Below, in pieces: positions 8,779 to 17,704 of a stretch of 64,000 nt of DNA (positions are counted from its first letter, which is position 1; every line of letters starts with the position of its first letter). A model generated the notes under the pieces. It was not told the DNA's origin. It made no database searches and was given only the letters and a program-made list of their open reading frames with translations. Origin of the DNA: an uncultured Collinsella sp. (GTDB lineage: Bacteria; Actinomycetota; Coriobacteriia; Coriobacteriales; Coriobacteriaceae); NCBI GenBank assembly GCA_902497025.1, contig CABVDJ010000006.1, positions 12,085-76,084 of the forward strand, read 5' to 3'. Made by a program: the position numbers and the translations under genes.

Positions 8779-10122
8779 ATGAGCGAACCCCTGCGCACCG
8801 TGAACGTCGGCCTCATCGGTCTGGGAACCGTCGGCGGCGGCGTGGCCCGTCTGATCAAGAGCCACCACGATGAGTACCTGGCCGCCTACGGCATCGACCT
8901 TAAGCTGACCCGCGCCTGCGCGCTTGCCTGGGAGCAGGCCGAAGCCGCCGGTATTGAGCGCGAGGTCTTTACGAGCGACTGGCACGACGTCGTCACCGAC
9001 CCCGCCGTCGATATCGTCGTCGAGCTCATCGGCGGCGAGCACCCTGCGACCGAAATCTTCACCACCGCCTTCGAGAACGGCAAGCACGTCGTCTCTGCCA
9101 ACAAGGCCCTGCTGGGCCGTCATGTCGAGACGCTCGCCGAGAAGGCGCGCGCGTGCGGCGTGCAGATTAAGTGCGAGGCCAGCTGCGGCGGTGGCATCCC
9201 CATTGTCAGCACGCTCGAGCACGACCTGGTGGGCAACAAGATCCTGACCATCGCCGGCATTCTCAACGGCACCACCAACTACATCCTGTCGCGCATGGAC
9301 GCCGAGGGCGCCGATTACGCTGACGTGCTCGCCGACGCCCAGGCAAAGGGCTATGCCGAGGCCGACCCGTCCGCCGACGTCGACGGCTTCGACGCCGCCA
9401 GCAAGACGGCAATCCTCGCTTCCATCGGCTTTGGCACCCGCGTGACCACCGACGATGTCTACCAGCAGGGTATCCGTACCATCGGCGCCGAGGACATTGC
9501 CCAGGCCCGCGAGCTCGGCTACACCATCAAGCTGCTGGGCATCGCACGCAACACCGAAGTCGGCGTCGACGTCCGCGTGCACCCCACGCTCATCCCGGCA
9601 GACCATATGCTCGCCAAGGTCAACGGCGCCATGAACGCTGTCTACGTGGTAGGCGACGCCGTGGGCGAGACCATGTTCTACGGTGCCGGCGCAGGCTCCT
9701 TCCCCACCGCGAGTGCCGTCGTGGGCGACATCCTGTCGCTCTCCGAGCAAATCAGCCGCGGCGTGGCTCCGCTGCCCGAGATTGAGCCCTATGGTCACAA
9801 CCTCGCCTTTAAGCCCATGGACGAGCTCCAGACCAAGTACTATGTGCGCCTGAAGGTCGCCGACCGCGTGGGCGCCCTGTCCGAGACGGTCGACATCTTT
9901 GCCAAGCACAACATCTCGATCTCGCTCATCAACCAGGTCGAGGACGGCAAGTCGGGCGTCAGCGATGCCTGCTCGGTCATCTTCCTGACGCACCGCGCGC
10001 TCGAGAAGGACGTCCAGGCTGCCGCCGCCGAGCTTGCCAGCGTGGACTGCGTGGCCGAGGTCGCCAACGTCCTGCGCATCGAGGACGTCGAGGCATGGAC
10101 CGAAGGCGTTATGGCCAACTAG
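8779..10122 (+). CDS. hom: Homoserine dehydrogenase
   Basis: 447-residue NAD(P)-dependent oxidoreductase that reduces aspartate semialdehyde to homoserine in threonine, methionine and isoleucine synthesis. It has a Rossmann nucleotide motif GLIGLGTVGGGV (residues 11-22), the catalytic-domain block GILNGTTNYIL, and a C-terminal ACT domain starting YYVRLKVADRVGALSE. The ACT domain suggests feedback control, usually by threonine. Length matches the monofunctional enzyme. A GAAGGAG ribosome site precedes the ATG. It is a single-gene unit ended by a strong terminator. Confidence 0.96.
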   Translation: MSEPLRTVNVGLIGLGTVGGGVARLIKSHHDEYLAAYGIDLKLTRACALAWEQAEAAGIEREVFTSDWHDVVTDPAVDIVVELIGGEHPATEIFTTAFENGKHVVSANKALLGRHVETLAEKARACGVQIKCEASCGGGIPIVSTLEHDLVGNKILTIAGILNGTTNYILSRMDAEGADYADVLADAQAKGYAEADPSADVDGFDAASKTAILASIGFGTRVTTDDVYQQGIRTIGAEDIAQARELGYTIKLLGIARNTEVGVDVRVHPTLIPADHMLAKVNGAMNAVYVVGDAVGETMFYGAGAGSFPTASAVVGDILSLSEQISRGVAPLPEIEPYGHNLAFKPMDELQTKYYVRLKVADRVGALSETVDIFAKHNISISLINQVEDGKSGVSDACSVIFLTHRALEKDVQAAAAELASVDCVAEVANVLRIEDVEAWTEGVMAN

Positions 10123-10153
10123 TTCGGTTTACACCCTGCAACGCATTTGCTCG

Positions 10154-10192
10154 AAGGGCTCCCGTCTGGTCTTGGACGGGAGCCCTTTTTAC
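10154..10192 (+). terminator. Rho-independent terminator of hom
   Basis: Perfect 13-base arms (10154-10166 and 10175-10187) around an 8-base loop, followed by a T-run, 32 bases after the hom stop. Confidence 0.9.
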
Positions 10193-10345
10193 TTGCACGC
10201 TCGGAGGGCATTGATGCGATCCGCGTTTGAACAATTTGACCGTTCGGTGTCAACCAGGGATACCGCTCACCGATAAGCAGGCATGTTTGTTTTTGTCCGC
10301 CGCTATCCTGTGCTGCGTACGTCCACCCCGAAGAATGGAGACACC

Positions 10346-11095
10346 ATGTTGCTCGAGGGTAAGAAAGCAATCATCACCGGAGGCACGCGCGGTATCGGCT
10401 ATGCCATCGCCTGCCGCTTTATCGAGGAGGGCGCCGCCGTCACCGTCTTTGGCTCGCGCCAGGAGACTGCCGACGCAGCCGTCGAAAAGCTCGCCAGCGC
10501 CTACCCCGAGGCCAAGGTCTGGGGTCGCTCCTGCGATCTCACCTCGCTCGAGGCCGTGACTGAGGCCTTTACGCAGGCTGCAGCCGACATGGGCGGTCTC
10601 GATACGGTCGTCAACAACGCCGGAATCTCCCAGCGCTGGCCCCTTTTGGACTACACGGCCGAGGAGTTCGCCAAAGTTATGGACCTCAACGTCGTCGCCG
10701 TCTTTAATGGCCACCAGGCTGCCGCCAAGATCATGACCGAGGCCGGCCACGGCGGCACCATCACCACCACGAGTTCGATGGTCGCCAAGTACGGCCAGCC
10801 CTCCGGCGTCGGTTACCCCACGTCCAAGTTTGCCGTCAACGGTATGGTCCAGTCGCTCTCGCGCGAGCTCGCCCCCATGGGCATTCGCGTCAATGCTGTC
10901 GCACCTGGCGTAACCAAAACCGACATGGTCGCCAACCTGCCCGAAGAGGTTATTAAGCCCATCATAGCCACCATTCCGCTGGGTCGCATGGGCGAGCCCG
11001 AGGACGTCGCCGACGCCTTTGTTTTCCTGGCGAGCGACATGTCCTCCTACGTCACGGGCGCCGTGCTCCCCGTCGACGGAGCCGCCCGCTCCTAA
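10346..11095 (+). CDS. Short-chain dehydrogenase/reductase (FabG-like)
   Basis: 249-residue classical SDR with the cofactor motif TGGTRGIGYA near residue 12, NNAGIS, a serine in TTTSSMV and the catalytic YPTSK. The family oxidises or reduces alcohol/keto groups with NAD(P)H. It resembles 3-oxoacyl-ACP reductase, but it stands alone rather than in a fatty-acid operon, so the substrate is open. The ATG at 10346 (MLLEGKKAIITGG) has GGAG upstream. An earlier in-frame start would add non-conserved sequence. Confidence 0.88.
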   Translation: MLLEGKKAIITGGTRGIGYAIACRFIEEGAAVTVFGSRQETADAAVEKLASAYPEAKVWGRSCDLTSLEAVTEAFTQAAADMGGLDTVVNNAGISQRWPLLDYTAEEFAKVMDLNVVAVFNGHQAAAKIMTEAGHGGTITTTSSMVAKYGQPSGVGYPTSKFAVNGMVQSLSRELAPMGIRVNAVAPGVTKTDMVANLPEEVIKPIIATIPLGRMGEPEDVADAFVFLASDMSSYVTGAVLPVDGAARS

Positions 11096-11496
11096 GGAGC
11101 CACAAGCTTTGGCTTCAAGCCTCAACATAGCCCAACCAACAGGGCGCGCCGTCTGCATCAACTGCAGACAGCGCGCCCTGTTCTGCTTGTAAGGGAAACT
11201 GCGCCCCGTTTCGAACGCCGATTCTGGGACACCGTTTCCGCAACGGGTCTCTCGCGGAAGCTACATCCCAATCTGGACATCCATTCCGGGACACAGTTTC
11301 CCGAAGGGCGGTTGAGTCATGCCATCCTAATCAAAACGAGACTGTATAGCTCCCCTAAGATGACCAGCTCTCATGCTAGAGCAAGCGCATCAGGCAGCAC
11401 GACCGCTCGCCGACATGCAATTTGTTGCACAGTAAAATCGGCTAGTGGCACCCTTATCCTTTATTTAGCGTATAGGGTCAAGGAAGGGAGAATATC
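11096..11496. other. Gene-free 400-bp region: composite repeat plus AT-rich promoter zone
   Basis: The left two thirds hold the composite palindromic repeat described separately. The right third (about 11320-11496) becomes AT-rich and must contain the promoter of the FHA gene. No convincing -35/-10 pair was picked out. An 82-residue open frame here has no ribosome site and overlaps the FHA gene, so it was not called. Confidence 0.5.
11139..11304. repeat. Composite palindromic repeat, copy 1
   Basis: It starts with a hairpin of 19-base arms (11139-11157 and 11163-11181) around the loop TCAAC, with one mismatch. Two tandem imperfect palindromes follow, at about 11194-11240 and 11254-11304. Each opens with GGAA(A/G)CT-type sequence and closes with GGGACAC.GTTTCC. 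Copy 2 at 17885-18051 has the same three-part order and the same TCAAC loop. The hairpin probably also terminates the upstream SDR gene. Confidence 0.7.
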
Positions 11497-12429
11497 ATGC
11501 CAAGACGGCAAACACCGCTCGAGGTCATGTTCTCCCTGTTCAAGACTTCATTTACCCTGAGCCATCGCGCGCTTGCTGAACTGTTACTATCCGATCTGCC
11601 GTTAACAAATGGACAGCCTACCGCCCAAATGGCACAGGATACCAGCTGGCTTTCGCGCACGATTGTGCACTCGCAGCCGAGCTCCCTAGAAGATCGCTAC
11701 TTTGCCGACTGGTCCTGCGCATCGAATCAAATCCTGCACAAGCTACAGGAAAAAGGGTATTCGAACGCCGACATCTATACCATGATTGCGGCAGCGACTG
11801 ACGCGATGGCTCAAGCGCTCAGTGCCTGTGGGCGTAATGGGCTCCTTTACCGGAACGCCGCCTCGCGCCTCGTCAGCTGCCAGCCAGACAAAGATGACAG
11901 GGCTCTTATCTCAATCACGCTCGTTGTTTCGACCGCCTGTTGGTGCGATCCGGCCCGTGCTATCGCGTACATCAGGAACCGCTTTGAATTCGCAGGGAAT
12001 GCCAGGTCGTTTACCCCCTCAAGTATTTCTTTCTGTCCATGCGATTTAAAACAAACGGGCACCGAACATGCGATCGTCCTTATCAGGATCGATAACGAAC
12101 TCGTCATCGGCGGCCCTTATGTCATTGAGCCTTCTGCCATGGGCTCCATCATCGGAGCGCTCGCACTCGAAGACGGCGCTGTCACCGATGTTGGGCTGGA
12201 TGTCTCCGCCAGGCATCTCCGTATCTTCGCCGAGAACAATGCTTGGTACGCACAAGACCTCGGTTCGACCAACGGCACGCATCTGATTCGAACAGCCGAC
12301 AACAACGAACTCGACATCAGCTCCGGAGCGCCCGCCCAGCTGTACCCCGGCGACATCCTGCGCCTGGGTCTCAGCACCACTTTTGCCGTCGTAACAACGA
12401 CGGCTATCTTAGCAAATCAACATTACTAA
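11497..12429 (+). CDS. FHA-domain protein of unknown function
   Basis: 310 residues. The C-terminal third (about residues 195-305) is a clear forkhead-associated domain, with DVSARHLRIFAENNAW (Ser-x-x-His core) and DLGSTNGTHLI. It is expected to bind a phosphothreonine peptide. The N-terminal 190 residues are mostly helical, with no family I recognise. The ribosome site AAGGAAGGGAGA precedes the ATG. It is the first of five same-strand genes with short gaps, so probably one operon. No kinase gene is adjacent. Base composition is more AT-rich than in the flanking chromosome. Confidence 0.8.
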   Translation: MPRRQTPLEVMFSLFKTSFTLSHRALAELLLSDLPLTNGQPTAQMAQDTSWLSRTIVHSQPSSLEDRYFADWSCASNQILHKLQEKGYSNADIYTMIAAATDAMAQALSACGRNGLLYRNAASRLVSCQPDKDDRALISITLVVSTACWCDPARAIAYIRNRFEFAGNARSFTPSSISFCPCDLKQTGTEHAIVLIRIDNELVIGGPYVIEPSAMGSIIGALALEDGAVTDVGLDVSARHLRIFAENNAWYAQDLGSTNGTHLIRTADNNELDISSGAPAQLYPGDILRLGLSTTFAVVTTTAILANQHY

Positions 12430-12448
12430 CCATGGAAACAAGGTGACT

Positions 12449-13555
12449 ATGAGCATCACGGATGTCATCAAATATGAGGGCAATAACCAAACTTTTATCT
12501 GGAAACACCCCTCAGAAGACTTCAATACGGGCTCGCAACTCATTGTTCACGAGACCCAAGAAGCAATTTTCTTCCTTAATGGACAGGCCCTGGATTCGTT
12601 TGGACCAGGCAGGCATGAACTTGAGACTCAAAATCTACCGTTACTGAACGGCATTTCGAAGATAACGACCGGTGGTGTCAGCCCGTTTCACTCAGAGGTC
12701 TACTTTGTTAACCTCATCGAGCAAATGGGCATCCGCTGGGGAACCAATTCCAAGATTCAGTTCATGGAACCGACTTATGAATTTCCGCTCTCGCTCGGGG
12801 CGTCCGGAGAGATGGCTCTTGCTGTAAAAGAGCCCCGCAGGCTCCTTCTCAAGCTTGTTGGAACCGAAGCTTTGCTCTCCCAGGACAAGCTGATCAGTTA
12901 TTTCAAAGCTTTCCTGCAAACTCGAATAAAAACTCATCTTGCACAAGTAATTACCGAACAAAAACTCTCCATTTTCGAACTTGATGCACACCTTGAAGAG
13001 TTATCCGACTCGCTTAAGAACAAGCTGCTTCCCGACTTTGCCGCATACGGTCTCTCATTAACGCAAATGCTGGTCACCGCCGTCGTCAAACCCGAAGGTG
13101 ATCCGGTATACGAGAAGTTTAAGGACCTCCATTTCAAGCAATATGCCGACGTACGCGAAGCACAGATAAAACAACAGGTCAGCATTATCGAACAAGAAAC
13201 TGCGGCGCAGCGCACCGTAATCTCCGCAAAAGCACGCGCAGAACAGCGGCAAATCGAGGGCTATACCTATCAACAGGAACGCAGCTTCGATGTTGCCGAA
13301 AAGATGGCCCAAAACGAAGCGACTGGCGAATACGCAAACATGGGAATTGGCCTGGGCGTAATGGCCGGTGTCGGCGGGACCATGGGGTCAGTTATGACCG
13401 ATGCACTCTCACAAGCGACTGGCACGTCTGCGACGCAGCCCATCCCTACGAATACCAATTCGCAGCAAAGTGCTGCAAGGTTCTGTTCCGAGTGTGGATA
13501 TCGCTTCTCTGGAACCGAGAAGTTCTGTCCCGAGTGCGGAGCACGGAGGTCATAA
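12449..13555 (+). CDS. SPFH-domain 'virion core'-like protein with C-terminal zinc ribbon
   Basis: 368 residues. The N-terminal about 220 residues match the SPFH-type group often annotated virion core protein (YdjI-like), with LIVHETQEAIFFLNGQ, SFGPGRHELETQN and TGGVSPFHSEVYF. A charged helical stretch (about 230-300) and a short Gly-rich hydrophobic stretch follow. The end is a zinc ribbon with cysteines 346, 349, 360 and 363. SPFH proteins usually oligomerise on membranes. The ATG at 12449 has AAGGTG spaced six bases. A GTG two codons earlier overlaps that site. Its stop shares one base with the start of the next gene. Confidence 0.8.
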   Translation: MSITDVIKYEGNNQTFIWKHPSEDFNTGSQLIVHETQEAIFFLNGQALDSFGPGRHELETQNLPLLNGISKITTGGVSPFHSEVYFVNLIEQMGIRWGTNSKIQFMEPTYEFPLSLGASGEMALAVKEPRRLLLKLVGTEALLSQDKLISYFKAFLQTRIKTHLAQVITEQKLSIFELDAHLEELSDSLKNKLLPDFAAYGLSLTQMLVTAVVKPEGDPVYEKFKDLHFKQYADVREAQIKQQVSIIEQETAAQRTVISAKARAEQRQIEGYTYQQERSFDVAEKMAQNEATGEYANMGIGLGVMAGVGGTMGSVMTDALSQATGTSATQPIPTNTNSQQSAARFCSECGYRFSGTEKFCPECGARRS

Positions 13556-14220
13556 TGAAGAACACACAGGCATATATTGCAGCAACCCCCGTAGCCCTCT
13601 TCATAGTTATCGAAAGCGTGGCCGTACTTTTATTTGGACCCTCAACTACCTTTTGGATTGAGAGCGCATTCTCTTTGGTTGCGCTCTCCTTGTTGGTCGC
13701 AGTCCTCCTTTATGACCCCGCAAAGAAACTAAAGCTGCTTGGTATTTCCAAAACAGTTCTCATGGGGGCTTCATTTGCAATCCAGCTGACCCTAGTTCTT
13801 TTCGGAGCAGCGCTAAAGACCGATGCGTTGTCCGTTCTTTCGGGTTTCAGCATCCTTTTACTTGGCACGTCAGTAATTATGCTGTGTGTAGCAAATGCAT
13901 CCGAGAGTCAAACCTCAGATGTCGAGGAACATGTCTCGACACTTACCAATTCAATGAAATCAAACAAAATCAAACTCGAACTACTTCTAGAAGAAGCACC
14001 TAGCGATCTGAAACCGGCAATCGCAGACGTTCTGGAAACTATGCGCTACGCAAACCCCGTTTCAGATAAAACGGAAAACCTGCCCCTTTCAAATTTGATA
14101 CCTATCGCTATCGAAAATCTCGACAAAGCGGTAAAAGCAAATTCGCTCCCCGACGCCCAAGATACTTGTAAGCAACTTAAAGCATATATCCGTCAGCAGG
14201 AAATCATAAATAAGCGCTAG
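13555..14220 (+). CDS. Membrane protein with cytoplasmic helical tail, unknown function
   Basis: 221 residues. The first about 120 residues form four hydrophobic helices. The remaining about 100 residues are hydrophilic and predicted helical, probably cytosolic. The ATG overlaps the preceding TAA (TAATG), with GGAGG five bases upstream, so translation is coupled to the SPFH gene. I recognise no family. The genetic link to an SPFH scaffold suggests a membrane partner, which is inference. Confidence 0.7.
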   Translation: MKNTQAYIAATPVALFIVIESVAVLLFGPSTTFWIESAFSLVALSLLVAVLLYDPAKKLKLLGISKTVLMGASFAIQLTLVLFGAALKTDALSVLSGFSILLLGTSVIMLCVANASESQTSDVEEHVSTLTNSMKSNKIKLELLLEEAPSDLKPAIADVLETMRYANPVSDKTENLPLSNLIPIAIENLDKAVKANSLPDAQDTCKQLKAYIRQQEIINKR

Positions 14221-14232
14221 AGGAAGCCGGGT

Positions 14233-14841
14233 ATGGGAACCAATAAATCACACGTCAATGAAAACTATCAACACGCCTGCAACAGTACTAAATTCAAACT
14301 CGAAGGCTATCGAGCCCCTCTATCAGATTGCTTTACGCCAGACGAGCTGTCAGAACTATTTCGGTTCTACGTTTTGCAAGCACCCATCGCAAAAGATAAG
14401 ACCGCATTGTCGACGCAGCGAACGTTGACGTCATTAGGTTGGAACGGACCCTCCATCAAGACACTAGAGAGAAAGCTATTAAAAGCGTCCGGGATAACCT
14501 CTTTCATTTTCATAGGAAGCCAGACCATTGATGGAACTCTGGAGAACATGGCCCTAGATAAAGAAATATGCGCCGAACACCCAAGAGCGGTCCTACACAA
14601 GGATGTCAAACTAACGCTCCGAGAGGACAACTCCATCGAGCGCCGCAGCGGTGATGAAAACAGAATGCAGTGCCTATTTCGCCATCTTCGAAATGGGATT
14701 GCACACGGACAGACATATCTGTTTCCAACCGGGTTGGTGCTAATCGAAGATCGCAACGGCAAAAGAATTACTGCCCGGATTCTCATTCGCAAAGAAACGC
14801 TTCTTACATGGATATATATCGTTGAAAAGAAAGAGGTCTAG
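14233..14841 (+). CDS. HEPN-like protein (putative RNase or RNA-binding)
   Basis: 202 residues. The segment RHLRNGIAHG contains R153-N-x-x-x-H158, the Rx4-6H signature of HEPN domains, which are often metal-independent RNases in toxin and defence systems. The C-terminal part after the motif is short and beta-rich. The rest shows no clear family. It starts 12 bases after the membrane protein. No nucleotidyltransferase partner (the common antitoxin of HEPN toxins) is adjacent. The match rests on one motif, so RNase activity is a hypothesis. Confidence 0.55.
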   Translation: MGTNKSHVNENYQHACNSTKFKLEGYRAPLSDCFTPDELSELFRFYVLQAPIAKDKTALSTQRTLTSLGWNGPSIKTLERKLLKASGITSFIFIGSQTIDGTLENMALDKEICAEHPRAVLHKDVKLTLREDNSIERRSGDENRMQCLFRHLRNGIAHGQTYLFPTGLVLIEDRNGKRITARILIRKETLLTWIYIVEKKEV

Positions 14842-14845
14842 CTTC

Positions 14846-16336
14846 ATGAAAGCCTTGAAATGTGAACTTTGCGGCGGCACCGAAATCGTCAAAGATGGGG
14901 ATTTCTTCGTCTGCCAAAACTGCGGTATGAAATATACGCTCGAGTCCGCAAAGAAAATGATGGTCGAAGGCGTTGTTCAAGTCGAAGGCACGGTGAAAAC
15001 GGACAAGACGGCCGATGCAAAAAGACTGCTCACGTTGGCCAAAACTGCATGCAAAACCAGAAACTTCTGCGAAGCCGAACGGTATGCGAACAAGGTGTTA
15101 GAGATTGATTTGGACAACATTGATGCTTGGGCAATTAAGTCAATAGCAATCGACTGGCAACTGACAATTAAAAACAATCGCCTTCGCGAATCTTCGGACT
15201 GTTTTCTCAAAACCTTTCAACTGCTTCCAAATGAAGTAAAAACCTGTGAAGGCCTAATTCATGCGTGGAGTGTTATCAAAAGTCTAAAACTGCACCTCGA
15301 TGATATTGTCGAAGCAGTTAGCTCCTTGTATGCCAAGCCAATAATCAACACACCATCAGATGATAATCTCGCGTTGATCACAGGCACGCTGGCATCCCAT
15401 CTCGAAATAAGAAAAAGCCAATGGGAAGCAATCGGCAAACTTTCCTTTACTTTTTGCAAAGCAAAGGAAGAAATGCTCAAGTCTCCGGATATTTCCGACA
15501 GCCAACGCCACGCTTTAAATGATACAGACATGGAGAAGTACTTCTTTACTGAAGAGATACCACGAATGTATTTTACGGCAGCAAACATCATCGACAGCTC
15601 TGTAGTAGACGGTGTGACCAAATGGCGAGACAAGTGGGAAAACAACAACATTTTTGATTACTATCTTGACGGCAGCGGCGTCGACCAGTCCGCAGAAGAG
15701 GACGCTTTCGACATGTGCACGCTCGTATACAATCGATATGAATTAGCGTTGAGAACCGCGATTAAATTCTTAGAGACAGAGACTGAGGGCTGTTCGATTA
15801 CAGGTCTCAGTTCGATTACAGGTCTTATCTTGGCACCCGAGCTATTGTTCAATGTGTGGTCAAACTTATGTGTAATTGAAGAGTTGAACATAGGACATAA
15901 AACCTATACGAGAGCCCACGGCGCATATGTGTCAAATAGCGTGAAAGAAGGCTTTTCACTGAATGCCGAGGCGATCACGTTACGAAAGGAACGCCTCAAA
16001 GAGGACATGGCAAAGCGTGACGAATACGACCCCGAGAAGAAGAAGGAACGTGAGCGCGCTGAAAAAGAAGCAGAGCTCCAAGCCAAATACTGGTTAGATA
16101 ATCCTGTTAAAAAGGCGCAAAAACAAGCGCTCAAAGATGAATTTGACCAGCTGGGGAACGAACTTCGAGAGCTTAAGAGCAGACGTTCCTTTTTCAGCCC
16201 GTTCGAATTCAAGGCAAAACGAGAATGTGATGCAAAAATCGAACAGGCTCGCGAGCGCAGGCAGGAAATCAAGAACTCTCTGAAGGCCTTAGACGATGAA
16301 CTCCTGGCGTACGTGTCAAACGAAATTGAATCATAG
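14846..16336 (+). CDS. TFIIB-type zinc-ribbon protein with helical repeats and C-terminal coiled coil
   Basis: 496 residues. An N-terminal zinc ribbon has cysteines 6, 9, 23 and 26 (CELCGG ... CQNCGMKYT). Then comes a region at about 55-100 resembling TPR repeats (AKRLLTLAKTACKTRNFCEAERYANKVLEIDLDN in outline), a long helical middle, and a Lys/Glu-rich coiled coil from about 400 to the end. The ATG at 14846 has AGAGGT upstream, four bases after the previous stop. Residues 316-327 are a tandem duplication (SITGLS-SITGLI) from an 18-base repeat. Function unknown. It could be an adaptor linking the SPFH and FHA proteins. Confidence 0.65.
   Translation: MKALKCELCGGTEIVKDGDFFVCQNCGMKYTLESAKKMMVEGVVQVEGTVKTDKTADAKRLLTLAKTACKTRNFCEAERYANKVLEIDLDNIDAWAIKSIAIDWQLTIKNNRLRESSDCFLKTFQLLPNEVKTCEGLIHAWSVIKSLKLHLDDIVEAVSSLYAKPIINTPSDDNLALITGTLASHLEIRKSQWEAIGKLSFTFCKAKEEMLKSPDISDSQRHALNDTDMEKYFFTEEIPRMYFTAANIIDSSVVDGVTKWRDKWENNNIFDYYLDGSGVDQSAEEDAFDMCTLVYNRYELALRTAIKFLETETEGCSITGLSSITGLILAPELLFNVWSNLCVIEELNIGHKTYTRAHGAYVSNSVKEGFSLNAEAITLRKERLKEDMAKRDEYDPEKKKERERAEKEAELQAKYWLDNPVKKAQKQALKDEFDQLGNELRELKSRRSFFSPFEFKAKRECDAKIEQARERRQEIKNSLKALDDELLAYVSNEIES
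15793..15828 (+). repeat. Tandem 18-bp in-frame duplication
   Basis: TTCGATTACAGGTCTCAG is followed at once by a second copy differing at two positions (16 of 18 identical). It duplicates six codons without shifting the frame of the zinc-ribbon gene. Confidence 0.85.
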
Positions 16337-16462
16337 CTTTCACCGCTCGCCACAACAGTCCATTGGCGATCTCAAAGGCGCCTCAATGGGATAAGAGCGA
16401 TTTCACACCATAGAGGAATGGCGGGCAAGCGCTCGGAGTGTTCATTTGTCTGATACCGATAT

Positions 16463-17704
16463 TCACTCTAGCCCGAGCAGATTAAGTCCCGCCACGGTCA
16501 TCTTGCACACGAGCGGCCTTGCGGACACCTTTTCTAAATATCCGGCAGCGATTAGGCTCGACAATGACCTACTCGCTGTCGGCTTTGTCACATCGAGATA
16601 GCTCGACACACCATCAAGCGTAGATTCGCCAAAGGCACCGAAGATATGCATCTGTGCCGCATAAAACAAAATATCTTTTGCCCTTTCGGTAAACGTATCG
16701 TCGAGCTCATCGATCGCCCGCTTAAGATCATCGAGTTGTACGCGCTTTTCGGCCAAATCGCTCAGAACGGCATCTTGCGCTTGCTCAACCAAATCAAGAA
16801 TCATTGCAACAAACGGAGTAGCCTCGCTACCATTAAGGGGCCTCTCCACCACATCAAACGCCTTGTAATATGCGGTTTTATTCTCAGCAATCGTCCTGGA
16901 GAGCGACAACACCGTAGGCTGCGACAACGCCTCGTTCAGGCTCAACGCGAGAAGATATCTCCCCGTTCTCCCGTTACCGTCATAGAAGGGGTGAATATAC
17001 TCAAAGAGAAAATGGCAGATTGAGGCTGCATAGAGGCTTGGGACATCTTCGCGATTGCCCAACTCTATCATCTTGCCAAGGAGGTCAATGATTTCGGGCT
17101 CCGAGGAAACACCCTGATGGAGAATCTTGCCCCGACTGTTCTCAATCACAACGGGACCCAAACGGAACATCTTGCCATCCGGACGGTCCTTCGGGTCAAG
17201 CACGCCCTTAGTGACGGCATCGAAAATCTCGCGGATATCCTCGGGTTTGCCGGGACGACTTGAACCATCCACCAGCTGAAGGTAGAGGCGAGCGAATTCA
17301 ATAAAAGGAGTGTGCTCCTTTTCGGCGGCACCGCAAAGTTCGGCCGCGGCATCCTCCGCAGACTCCAGCGCAGCTTCAATCTGGCGCCGCGTGCTGTGCA
17401 CACCCTCCATTTCGTTGCTGAAAACAACCTCCTCAAGCACCAGCGAACGAATCGAGGCCCCCAAAGCCACATAAGGCAAGCTGTTCCACAGGTTGGAAAT
17501 CTTTCGCTCTTTTCTGAGAATCCGCTCGCTAGCAACGGACAGATTCAAAGGAACACAAGCGAACAGTTCACCATGCTCAAGGTAAATTCCAGTCCGCACC
17601 GTGCCGTCGGCAGTAAGGCGCTCGCGCAGCAGCTCGTCATGGGAAGCATAACGATCGGAGCTTGAATCTGCATAAAAGAGTTTTTCGAGCGTCTTGTACG
17701 CCAT
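16463..17704 (-). CDS. Fic-family protein (AMPylase type, self-inhibited class II) with winged-helix tail
   Basis: 413 residues. The catalytic Fic motif HPFYDGNGRTGR (His238) is complete, so nucleotide transfer (usually AMP from ATP to a protein hydroxyl) is expected. An N-terminal inhibitory helix carries SNEMEG (Ser96, Glu100, Gly101), matching the S/TxxxE(G/N) motif of self-inhibited Fic proteins. The last about 75 residues look like a winged helix (SSYLDVTKPTASRSLSSLI). It is transcribed towards the FHA/SPFH operon from an AT-rich promoter region. The target is unknown. No separate antitoxin is needed because the inhibitory helix is in cis. Confidence 0.88.
   Translation of the reverse strand: MAYKTLEKLFYADSSSDRYASHDELLRERLTADGTVRTGIYLEHGELFACVPLNLSVASERILRKERKISNLWNSLPYVALGASIRSLVLEEVVFSNEMEGVHSTRRQIEAALESAEDAAAELCGAAEKEHTPFIEFARLYLQLVDGSSRPGKPEDIREIFDAVTKGVLDPKDRPDGKMFRLGPVVIENSRGKILHQGVSSEPEIIDLLGKMIELGNREDVPSLYAASICHFLFEYIHPFYDGNGRTGRYLLALSLNEALSQPTVLSLSRTIAENKTAYYKAFDVVERPLNGSEATPFVAMILDLVEQAQDAVLSDLAEKRVQLDDLKRAIDELDDTFTERAKDILFYAAQMHIFGAFGESTLDGVSSYLDVTKPTASRSLSSLIAAGYLEKVSARPLVCKMTVAGLNLLGLE

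Noticed and set aside
11312..11560. 82-residue open frame before the FHA gene
   Set aside because: No ribosome site, it overlaps the FHA start, and it runs out of the composite repeat.
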